The notes under the pieces: model-generated | Databases searched by the model: none | What the model was told of the DNA's origin: nothing | Seen by the model: the letters and a program-made list of their open reading frames with translations, nothing else | Program-made: the position numbers and the translations under genes | Shown: positions 1 through 7,077 of the stretch, piece by piece | Layout of the letters: each line of letters begins with the position of its first letter | How positions within the stretch are numbered: the stretch's first letter is position 1 | DNA from: CAYJPV01 sp964372095 | GTDB taxonomy: Bacteria > Acidobacteriota > Vicinamibacteria > Vicinamibacterales > JAKQTR01 | Direction of reading: 5' to 3' | Assembly: GCA_964372095.1 (NCBI GenBank) | Contig: CAYJPV010000004.1 | Span: forward strand, 124,001-188,000 | DNA: 64,000 nucleotides

Positions 1-558
1 CACCACCGCCAGAATGTCGGCGGGCGTGATCTTCGTTTCGACGTAGTCGCGCGCGGCGATCACCGCCCGCTCGACTTCTTCAGGCTCCATTGAACTGAGG
101 TCGAAAAACAAAACGATCAGCCGTCGGTTGTGCGCATCGACAACCGTGTACTCCTCGTCCGTCTTCGCAGGCGCCCCGCCTGACCCGCCGGGTTTGGCCA
201 GGGCGCCGAGCACCGTCGGCATCTCGGGCGCCGCCACCATGGGCGAGTGCTCGATCTGTTCCACACGGAAATTCGTGAGCTCCTGCGGCCGGTTGTCTTC
301 CACCACTGCGAAGTCATCACGCGTCAGATCGCTGACCGGCTTTCCGTCTTTGCCACGTGCGACCACCGTGATCGAGACCAGGTCGACGCCCGTCGAGTAC
401 TCGAACCGGGGCTGTTTCTGCTGGCCCCGCGCGGCCTGGACGGGTTGCCCGGGCCGCGCCTGCTGGGCCGGCCCCTGGGACCACATCGTGACCGGGGCGA
501 GCACCGAGCCGGCAACCACGGCTGCTGCGGCGACGAACAGTCGACGTTGATTTCGCAT
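1..558 (-). CDS. VWFA-related Acidobacteria-type secreted protein (partial)
   Basis: Only the N-terminal 186 codons are inside the window; the gene runs off the left edge. Translation from the ATG at 558 gives a signal peptide (MRNQRRLFVAAAAVVAG), a Gln/Pro linker, a beta-rich stretch (VDLVSITVVARGKDG) followed by the DLTRDDFAVVEDNRPQEL segment typical of this family, and then a VWA core with a MIDAS-like D-L-S-S-M at LVLFFDLSSM. This arrangement is characteristic of the large VWFA-related family of Acidobacteriota; the proteins are exported and their ligands are unknown. It lies 80 bp downstream of the TonB receptor on the same strand, separated by a heptamer repeat. Family assignment is confident; function is not. 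Confidence 0.85.
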   Translation of the reverse strand, partial: MRNQRRLFVAAAAVVAGSVLAPVTMWSQGPAQQARPGQPVQAARGQQKQPRFEYSTGVDLVSITVVARGKDGKPVSDLTRDDFAVVEDNRPQELTNFRVEQIEHSPMVAAPEMPTVLGALAKPGGSGGAPAKTDEEYTVVDAHNRRLIVLFFDLSSMEPEEVERAVIAARDYVETKITPADILAVV

Positions 559-576
559 ATGACCCACTGCGCACAT

Positions 577-636
577 CGGGAATCGGGGGCTAGCATTGGC
601 CTTACCCCAACCCCCAATCCCGAATCCCCAATCCCC
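577..636. repeat. Degenerate heptamer tandem repeat with hairpin potential
   Basis: Positions 602-636 consist of five 7-mers: TTACCCC, AACCCCC, AATCCCG, AATCCCC, AATCCCC. The preceding CGGGAATCGGGGG (577-589) is nearly complementary to CCCCCAATCCCG (611-622), so the block could fold as a stem between the TonB receptor and VWFA genes. It may act as an intergenic terminator or attenuator; that role is inferred. Confidence 0.7.
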
Positions 637-638
637 AG

Positions 639-3600
639 TCAGAACCCCGCGCGAGCGACGAGCTGAATCGTGCGCATCGAACGCATCGACACGACACGCC
701 CGAAGGTGGGTGAGTTCACCACCGTGTCGATCGAGCCCCACTGCGCCATGTTGAACACGTTGTTCCCCTGCACCTGCACCGACAACGTACGCGTTCCGCC
801 CAGCGAGAACGACTTCATGAGCGTCATGTTGACGTTCGTGCTGGACGGGCCGGTGATCGTGTTCCGAGCGGCGTTGCCGAAGGTGCCCGGCAGCGGCACC
901 GAGAAGGCCGCCGTGTTGAAGAACTGCAGGATCGACGGGTTGTCAATCGTGATGGGCTGCCCGTTGTAGTCGGCGCGCAGCGTTCCGTACGTGCCGCGTG
1001 AGACGTCGCTGGCGTTGCCGAGGATGCGGGCGGTGTACGGCGTGCCCGACGAATAACTCACCGATCCGTTCCACAGCCAGCCGCCGAATACGTGAGCCAG
1101 CCAGCTTTCGCGGTTGAGCCACCGGCGGTTGGGACCGAACGGCAACTGGATGGAGTAGTCGGCCGACAACCGGTGACGCTGGTCGAAGCTGGAGACCCCC
1201 CACTCGGCGGCGAGGTTCCGGTCGTCCTGCGCCACCACCACGTTGCCCCCGCCAATCGTTGAGGCATCATCCATCGATTTCGAGAACGTGTAGCTGAAGC
1301 CGGCGGAGTACCCCCGGGACATCCGCTTGCGGACGCGTACGTTCAGTGCGTGCATGATGGAGCGCCCGTCGGACGTCTCCCAGATGAACGGCAGCACGCC
1401 CGGAATCGTCAGGCCGGACGGCCCGCGGTTGGGGGCGCGCTGCAGATCGAGGCTGGTGCCCTTGGTACCCGTGTACCCGACCCCGGCGAACACCGAGCGC
1501 GCCAGGTCGCGCTGGACGTCGAGGTTCCACATCTGGACCCAGCCGAGCGTGTAGTCCGGGTCGATGGCGAAGTTGTTCGTGGTCTGGACCGTGTTCGGCT
1601 CGGCAAACGCCGTCGCCATCACGATAGGCGTGCCGGCCGCGGCCAGGCGCGTGTCCGTGACGGCGAACGGCGGCTGTCCGGCGAGCCGCTGGACGATCGA
1701 GTAGTACACCGGCGAGCTGTAGCTGATCCCGTAACCGCCGCGCACCGTGGTCTTGCTCTGGGGTTTCCAGGCAAACCCGACTCTGGGCGCCAGGTTGTTG
1801 CGGTCGGGCCGGACGATGGTGTTGACGAAGTCGCCGGAGTAGGGACCCGTCTGGCCCGCGACGACCGGGGCGGCGGCCGTGAAGTCCGGGTTGACGTCCA
1901 GCGTCACCAGGCGGTTGTCCGTTTCCGAATACGGCGAGAGATACTCGTAGCGCAGGCCGGCGTTGATTGTGAAGCGGTTGCTCACGCGCCAGTCGTCCTG
2001 GAAGAAGACGTTCACGCTGGATGCGCGGAATCGCTGCAGACCCGGCCCGTACTGTACGGTGGCCTGCTGGGTCAGTCCGAGCAGGAAGTCGGCGAAGTCG
2101 TTGTTGCGTCCGGCCGCCGAGCCCGTCGTACCCCCGGTGTAGATGCCCGTGAAGACGAACGTGCCGCGGGGGTTCGTGTTCACGCGGCTGTCGGTGCTCA
2201 TCAGCCGGAGATCCGCGCCCCACCGCATCGTGTGGCGCCCCTTGATCTTCGTCATCGTGTCGCCGAACGTGAACGTCTGCTCGATGCGTGACGACGGCGC
2301 CGAGTCGCGCAGGCTGCTGATGCTCGAGAACGACAGGTTGGGAAGGCCCCAGTCGAACGCGTCGCCGGAAATGCCGATGATGCCGGCTTCGCCCGAGATG
2401 TCCTGGGCAAAGGCGTAGCGGTTCGTGGTGGTCGAGTGGCTCCGGTTGAACTGGAACCGGACCGCGTTCATGATGCCCCACCTGGCGAAGTTGAAACTGA
2501 CGGGGACGTTCCACGCCGTACGTCTGGTCGATCCGCCGGTGGTGGGGAAGGCGGACGTCTGGATGCTCTTGGAGCGGCTGTAGTTCACGCCCACCGAGAG
2601 ACTGGCGCCGCCACGGCCCCCGCCGCGCCCGCCGGCTGCGGGCCGTGCGCCCGCCTGCCCGGGCCGGCGTTGCGTAGAGCCGAACGATCGCATCAGCCGG
2701 AAGTTGATGTCGTCGCTGTCCGTGGCCGCCGTCGTCGAGTAGTAGAAATTCTGGCGGTCACCGGCGCTGTTGGGGAGCGGGATATACGGCAGCAGGGCCT
2801 GAGCCACTGCGCTGATCCGGTCTGCCGGAATCTGATTGCCGGGAAATGGCAGGCCCGTCAGCGGGTCACGGATGATACCCGTCGTGCCGGAGAAATCGCC
2901 GGCGCGCATGGCGGCCGTCGGCACGGTTGAATACGTGTCCACCGGGCGATCGGAGTGATTGCCCGAGTAGTTCAGGAAGAAGTTGGTGTTCTGGCTCCAG
3001 TCGAACCAGCCTGGGATCTTGACCGGGCCGCCCACGTTGGCGGCGATGCGCTGCTGCAGGAACTCGGGCTCCTGCACGGGCTGGCCCGTCAGCGAGTATG
3101 GCGCGGCGTTGAGCATGGACCCGCCGAGCGTGTAGCTCAGCGTCCCGCGCGGGCGGTTGTTGGCCATGCGGCCCGCCATGCCGAGCCGCGGGATTCCCGG
3201 CCCGCCGCCTTCGCCGCCGCCCCCGCGCCCGCCCATGCCTCCGCCGGGTCCGCTCATGCCGCCGCCGGGGCCGCCCATCCCGCCCGCCGGGCCGAAAAAT
3301 CCGCCGGCGCCGCCGAATCCGGATGCGGGGCCCATGGCGGCTCCGCCCATGGCGAAGTCGCCGCCGGGCGCGCCTTCACCCGGGGCACCGGGCATGCCCG
3401 GCATGCCTTCACGTCCCATCGGGCCGTCGCCCATCATGCCGAACAGCAGCGCGTTGTTCATCTGGCCGGAGCTGCCCGTGGCTGTGACCGCGGCGCCTGA
3501 ACCCTCCAGGGAGAAGCCTGGCGGGAGCGACAACTGGGCGGCCGCTTCGCGGTCGAGGCTTTCGACCGCGCCCGTGGCCGGGTCGCCGGTGGCCGCGCCG

Positions 3601-4121
3601 GTCGCGTCGAGGACGGGCGCCAGTGCCTGGAACTGCGGAGCTTGCGGCCGGCGACCGGCAGGTGTTCCCGAAGCCGGAGTCTGCGGCCGGGATCCTGCGG
3701 TTGTGGGAGGCGCGCCGGCCGCGGGGGCGGCCGCGGGCGGGGCCGGTGCGACAACCCGGGAGGCCAGCGTCATCGTGATATCGGCCTGCGCCTGACACGG
3801 CGTGCCCAGGGTGACGGTGAGGGGGGCGGCGAAGAACGACGCCAGGTCGGCTTTCAGGCCGTATTCTCCCGGCGTCGGAACGGAGGCCGAATAACGCCCG
3901 TCCGGCCCCGTGGATGTTGTCACGGGCGCGCCGCCGCCGGCTGGCGTGATGGTGATCGCCACGCCGGGCAGGCGTGTCTGGCCGGCCACGACCGAGCCCG
4001 TGATGGCGCACCGTTGGGCTGGCGCAGCCGGCGGCCGCGCCGGTTCCTGGGTCCGCACGGCGGCGACAAGAGCGGTCAGGACGGCGAGGGTGGTGATGGG
4101 GATCGTGGTGCGCAGCATCAT
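639..4121 (-). CDS. TonB-dependent receptor, Oar-like, with carboxypeptidase-regulatory domain
   Basis: An 1160-residue outer-membrane receptor. The start is placed at the double Met (MMLRTTIPITTLAVL), which opens a signal peptide; an upstream in-frame ATG at 4148 would add nine residues before it. Residues around 40-110 form a carboxypeptidase-regulatory-like beta domain (CAITGSVVAGQTRLPG, then TGPDGRYSASVPTPGEYGL), followed by an Ala/Pro linker, a plug interrupted by a glycine/methionine-rich stretch (about 3168-3437), and a long beta barrel ending in Phe (VARAGF). This is the usual acidobacterial SusC/Oar-like build, for uptake of a bulky substrate or for surface export. Substrate unknown. 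No ExbB/D or TonB gene is nearby. Confidence 0.88.
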   Translation of the reverse strand: MMLRTTIPITTLAVLTALVAAVRTQEPARPPAAPAQRCAITGSVVAGQTRLPGVAITITPAGGGAPVTTSTGPDGRYSASVPTPGEYGLKADLASFFAAPLTVTLGTPCQAQADITMTLASRVVAPAPPAAAPAAGAPPTTAGSRPQTPASGTPAGRRPQAPQFQALAPVLDATGAATGDPATGAVESLDREAAAQLSLPPGFSLEGSGAAVTATGSSGQMNNALLFGMMGDGPMGREGMPGMPGAPGEGAPGGDFAMGGAAMGPASGFGGAGGFFGPAGGMGGPGGGMSGPGGGMGGRGGGGEGGGPGIPRLGMAGRMANNRPRGTLSYTLGGSMLNAAPYSLTGQPVQEPEFLQQRIAANVGGPVKIPGWFDWSQNTNFFLNYSGNHSDRPVDTYSTVPTAAMRAGDFSGTTGIIRDPLTGLPFPGNQIPADRISAVAQALLPYIPLPNSAGDRQNFYYSTTAATDSDDINFRLMRSFGSTQRRPGQAGARPAAGGRGGGRGGASLSVGVNYSRSKSIQTSAFPTTGGSTRRTAWNVPVSFNFARWGIMNAVRFQFNRSHSTTTNRYAFAQDISGEAGIIGISGDAFDWGLPNLSFSSISSLRDSAPSSRIEQTFTFGDTMTKIKGRHTMRWGADLRLMSTDSRVNTNPRGTFVFTGIYTGGTTGSAAGRNNDFADFLLGLTQQATVQYGPGLQRFRASSVNVFFQDDWRVSNRFTINAGLRYEYLSPYSETDNRLVTLDVNPDFTAAAPVVAGQTGPYSGDFVNTIVRPDRNNLAPRVGFAWKPQSKTTVRGGYGISYSSPVYYSIVQRLAGQPPFAVTDTRLAAAGTPIVMATAFAEPNTVQTTNNFAIDPDYTLGWVQMWNLDVQRDLARSVFAGVGYTGTKGTSLDLQRAPNRGPSGLTIPGVLPFIWETSDGRSIMHALNVRVRKRMSRGYSAGFSYTFSKSMDDASTIGGGNVVVAQDDRNLAAEWGVSSFDQRHRLSADYSIQLPFGPNRRWLNRESWLAHVFGGWLWNGSVSYSSGTPYTARILGNASDVSRGTYGTLRADYNGQPITIDNPSILQFFNTAAFSVPLPGTFGNAARNTITGPSSTNVNMTLMKSFSLGGTRTLSVQVQGNNVFNMAQWGSIDTVVNSPTFGRVVSMRSMRTIQLVARAGF

Positions 4122-4254
4122 GGTGTCGGTTCCAAATCGCGGGCCCATCTCAACGTACGCCGCAGGCCGCCCGAACGCTTACCGATTCGACCATGCCCGC
4201 CTGAATTGGTGACGACGGAACTGTGACAAGAAGAAGACATTCGCCCGTACGTAG

Positions 4255-4329
4255 CCCCGGACCTTCCGCCTTCGCGCGAAACGCTTCGGCGGACCGCCGT
4301 AGCCTTGGCGGAGGCGGTTAGGTCCGGGG
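4255..4329. repeat. Palindromic intergenic element overlapping the EVE gene stop
   Basis: The arm CCCCGGACCT (4255-4264) is perfectly complementary to AGGTCCGGGG (4320-4329). The interior contains GC-rich CTTCGGCGGAC and CTTGGCGGAGGCGG motifs of the type scattered between genes in Acidobacteriota. The right arm contains the last base of the EVE stop codon and its final codons, so the element could serve as that gene's terminator. Confidence 0.65.
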
Positions 4330-4731
4330 TCCCCCCGCCATTCCTACGATCCGCTCCCACTGCGCGTCGGTGACCGGCATGACCGACAGCCGGCCCATCC
4401 GCACGAGGGCGAAGTCGACGAAGAAGGGGTCGGCCTTGATGGCGGCGAGCGTCACCGGGGCGGGCAGGGGAGCATCGGGCACGATGGTGACCGCCCACAG
4501 TTTGCCGGTGGCGTCGCCCGGGTCCGGCGCCGGCGGGGCCGCCACGCGGGCGATCCCGACGACCGACTTCTCGTTGCCGGTGTGGTAGAAGAACACGCGG
4601 TCGCCCGTGGCCATCGACTTGAGGTATTTCTGGGCCAGCGGGTTGCGGACGCCGGACCACAGCGTGCGGCCGTCGCGTTGCAGGGACACGAAGCTGTAAT
4701 TGGACGGTTCTTCCTTGACCAGCCAGTTCAT
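4318..4731 (-). CDS. EVE domain-containing protein
   Basis: A 137-residue protein made entirely of an EVE domain: MNWLVKEEPSNYSF at the N-terminus, W-S-G-V-R-N (residues about 26-31), GDRVFFYHTGNEKSVVGIA in the middle, and PFFVDFALVRMGRLSVMPV near the end. EVE domains (as in thymocyte nuclear protein 1) are PUA-like folds that bind modified nucleobases in DNA or RNA. In bacteria they occur alone, as here, or fused to restriction enzymes. The length fits the stand-alone family. It is transcribed away from the small secreted protein at 4879. Its last codons lie in a palindromic repeat. Confidence 0.85.
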   Translation of the reverse strand: MNWLVKEEPSNYSFVSLQRDGRTLWSGVRNPLAQKYLKSMATGDRVFFYHTGNEKSVVGIARVAAPPAPDPGDATGKLWAVTIVPDAPLPAPVTLAAIKADPFFVDFALVRMGRLSVMPVTDAQWERIVGMAGGPRT

Positions 4732-4878
4732 GCAGGCTCCATTTCGGGTTGGGATTCTGCCATTTTACCGGAAGCCCGATGCTTCGCGGGCCGGCCGGCG
4801 GTATCCTGAGCAGGTCTTCCGCGTCGGCCGATTCAGGCCGGTGCGACCTCATCCCTGTGTGTCTCTCGCGAGGTTCAT

Positions 4879-5319
4879 ATGCGTACGCGCATCCTCCTCC
4901 TTCTCCTCATCGCCCTCGGATTGTGTGTGGTTCCGGCCGTGACCGTGCAGGCGCAGCAGGCCGCCATGCCGGCGTTCGATGTCGCCGGCACGGATGCCGC
5001 GCAGGTGCAGTCGTTCCTGAAGTCGCTCCAGACCGCCATTGCCGTCGACAACCGGATGAAGGTGGCGTCGTTGTTCAGTTACCCCGTGGACGTGCAGGCT
5101 GGCGGGCAGACGCTGACCCTCAAGAGTGACAGCGACCTGCAGCGCCACTACGCGCGGATCTTCGATACCTCGCTGAAGCAGTCGATTGCCGGGGCGAAGG
5201 TCGAGACGCTGTTCGCCAACGCGAAGGGCATCATGCTCGACAGCGGCCGGGTGTGGTTTGCGCCGGTCGGGCCGAAGCAGGCGCTGCGGATCATCCGCAT
5301 CAACGACGTGACCCCGTAG
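4879..5319 (+). CDS. Small exported protein of unknown function
   Basis: A 146-residue protein starting MRTRILLLLLIALGLC, a clear signal peptide probably cleaved after VQAQQ. The mature part has an amphipathic helix (AAQVQSFLKSLQTAIAVDN), a VASLFSYPVDVQAGGQTLTL segment and a short beta tail (GRVWFAPVGPKQALRIIRIND). The alternation of helix, 'LFSYPV' and 'SDLQRHYARIFD' recalls small NTF2/SnoaL-like exported proteins, but no catalytic motif is visible. It probably acts in the periplasm. Monocistronic; the tRNA gene follows 122 bp downstream. Confidence 0.7.
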   Translation: MRTRILLLLLIALGLCVVPAVTVQAQQAAMPAFDVAGTDAAQVQSFLKSLQTAIAVDNRMKVASLFSYPVDVQAGGQTLTLKSDSDLQRHYARIFDTSLKQSIAGAKVETLFANAKGIMLDSGRVWFAPVGPKQALRIIRINDVTP

Positions 5320-5441
5320 CCGGCGGGCACGCCAATCAGGCCCCGGCCCGCACAGTCTGCTGTTGAGCGGTTCGTCACGTTCCAGTAAACTGTCGATTCC
5401 ACTTGAACGGCTTGTCGTGAGCAAGCGACAGCGCGTCGAAC

Positions 5442-5531
5442 GGAGAGATGTCCGAGTGGTTGAAGGAGCACGCTTGGAAAGCGTGTGTAGGGGAAACTCT
5501 ACCGAGGGTTCGAATCCCTCTCTCTCCGCCA
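5442..5531 (+). tRNA. trnS: tRNA-Ser (anticodon GGA)
   Basis: The acceptor arms GGAGAGA (5442-5448) and TCTCTCC (5521-5527) pair perfectly. The anticodon arm reads ACGCTTGGAAAGCGT with anticodon GGA, giving serine (UCC/UCU codons). A long variable arm (GTAGGGGAAACTCTAC) and the T-arm GAGGGTTCGAATCCCTC follow, and the CCA end is encoded at 5529-5531. Its 3' end is 12 bp from the stop of a tyrosine integrase, so it is the probable attachment site of the element to its right. Confidence 0.96.
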
Positions 5532-5542
5532 GTTATCCTGTT

Positions 5543-6658
5543 CTATCCAAACGACTTCGCCGAGTCGCTGGATCCCGTCTCCAATATGTCTCCACGTTCT
5601 CGACGGGAATCGAGCAGCTGAACGGCTGTTCCGAGCGCCGCGGGACTCAGGTGCATGTACCGCTGCGTCGTGATCAGGTCCTGGTGTCCGGCCAGTTCCT
5701 GGATAGCCCGCGCCGGGGCGCCGAGCATCGCCAGGTGCGAACAGAACGAGTGCCGGAGCATGTGCGGACCGTTGTTGACAAGGCCCGCTTTCCGCGCTGC
5801 CCGCCGGACCAACCCCTGAACCAGACCCTCCGTCAGTGCCGTTCCATCGTGCTGATACAGCACCAATGGTCCGCGCAGGTGCCGATTGTCTTTCAGGGCC
5901 GTCGCGAGACGACATGTCAGCGGCACGTACCGAAGCCGGCCGCCTTTCGGTGACGCGACTTGCCCTTTCCAGGCTGATCGCTGCACGCACACCTGCCGCT
6001 TGAGGAAGTCGATGTCGGTCCACTCGAGCGCGACCATCTCACCCAACCTCAGTCCCGCCTCTCCCGACAACAACACCAGCAGATAGGCGCGAGGGTCCGT
6101 CACCTTCGCGGCTGCAACGAGTCGCTCGAATTCATCGAAGTCGTAGAATCGAGTCGACCATTTCGACACCGGAAGCAGCTTGATGGAGCATGGCAACCTC
6201 TCGAGGACGTCCCACTCCACCGCTTTCTTCAGCATCACGTTCAGCACCGTCAGAATGTTGTTGACCGTCTTCGGGGCTTTCTTCAGTAGCCGATGTTTCA
6301 GTCGCTGCACGTCCTCGTTGAGAATCGTGTTGAGCGTCTTCGCCCCGAGAGTTGGCGAGAGATGGACCCGGATGATCATCTCCTTCGCCGCGACTCCGCT
6401 CGCCTTCTGCCGGTTCGCACGTGCGTATCCGTCTAGGAAACGCGGCGCGAACTCATTGAGTGTGGGTACCTCCTTCCCTGATTGAGGAACACCGTGTTGC
6501 AGCAGATGCCGCTCGCGGTCTTCGCCCCACCGGACGGCCGCCGACTTGGACGAGACCGGGGCCTTGGCCCGCTCTCGCCGTCGCGACCCGTTGGGCAGGC
6601 GGACGGTGATGTCCACCTCCCAGCCGCCGTGTCGATACGGTCGGATCTTTACGCTCAT
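5543..6658 (-). CDS. int: Tyrosine-type site-specific integrase, copy 1
   Basis: A 371-residue phage/ICE-type integrase. The N-terminal part is an Arm-binding-like domain (MSVKIRPYRHGGWEVDITV), then a core-binding SAM-like domain, then the catalytic domain with R204 (SGEAGLRLGE), H299 and R302 (HMLRHSF), H325 (AGHQD) and the nucleophile Y334 (QRYMHL). The ATG at 6658 overlaps the stop of the upstream excisionase remnant as ATGA; a TTG six bases further upstream is less likely. The stop lies 12 bp from the tRNA-Ser CCA end, the classical position next to attL. It is about 98% identical to the copy at 10652-11752 over 355 residues, and only the last 15 or so residues differ. Confidence 0.93.
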   Translation of the reverse strand: MSVKIRPYRHGGWEVDITVRLPNGSRRRERAKAPVSSKSAAVRWGEDRERHLLQHGVPQSGKEVPTLNEFAPRFLDGYARANRQKASGVAAKEMIIRVHLSPTLGAKTLNTILNEDVQRLKHRLLKKAPKTVNNILTVLNVMLKKAVEWDVLERLPCSIKLLPVSKWSTRFYDFDEFERLVAAAKVTDPRAYLLVLLSGEAGLRLGEMVALEWTDIDFLKRQVCVQRSAWKGQVASPKGGRLRYVPLTCRLATALKDNRHLRGPLVLYQHDGTALTEGLVQGLVRRAARKAGLVNNGPHMLRHSFCSHLAMLGAPARAIQELAGHQDLITTQRYMHLSPAALGTAVQLLDSRRERGDILETGSSDSAKSFG

Positions 6659-6718
6659 CGCCAATCACTCCCTGGCGATGGCGCGCGCTTCTGGCCTACG
6701 CAGTTTAGCAGGTCGGCG
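5601..6718. repeat. Direct repeat DR1, integrase-containing
   Basis: Positions 5601-6718 match 10695-11812 at a constant offset of 5094 bp with no indels noticed, mostly with synonymous third-position differences. Similarity stops abruptly at the left (shared CGACGGGAATCGAGCA) and fades on the right inside the excisionase gene. The two copies flank the Gabija-like operon. Confidence 0.88.
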
Positions 6719-6900
6719 CCGCGGAACAGGATTCGCCGGCCGATGCGGGTCAACCCCGGAGGCTGTTGCCGCCCGACCACTACTCAGATCCCACGCCCCG
6801 TCGTCCGCAGGAGGTCGGCGGATTCGTCGGCGGTCAGCAGGATCGGCAGCTGTGGCTGGTTCGCGTGCTCCGCTGGACGGCTCGCTATGTCGTCGCGCAA
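6655..6900 (-). pseudogene. Excisionase-like MerR/HTH_17 remnant with in-frame stop
   Basis: Reading from about 6850 leftwards gives LPILLTADESADLLRTTGRGI, then TGA (6784-6786), then in the same frame VVVGRQQPPGLTRIGRRILF and a tail ending QKRAPSPGSDWR. This aligns codon for codon with the intact excisionase at 11749-12027 (LPVLLTVNEAATLLRTTRRAI, then YAMAERQQLPG). The stop replaces the Tyr codon in the recognition region, so the winged-helix protein cannot be made whole. The N-terminal part has diverged and no start codon is evident. The final TGA overlaps the integrase ATG. Confidence 0.75.
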
Positions 6901-7077
6901 GCGTGAGAACCACGCTCGTTCCAATTGTTGCCGCGTGGCGACATCGCCGCGTGGAGACCCTTGCCCTTTGTCTCTCGATGTGGTTTGCTCGCTCGGGACC
7001 GGAGGCTCAGTGACGGCTGGCGCGGGCTTGCGCGGTTGGGCCCGCGAGACATCAACTCGGATTGCGACGAGGCCAAA

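Noticed and set aside
1267..2514. Long frame within the TonB receptor
   Set aside because: Overlaps a clearly coding receptor barrel; Arg/Pro/His-rich shadow frame.
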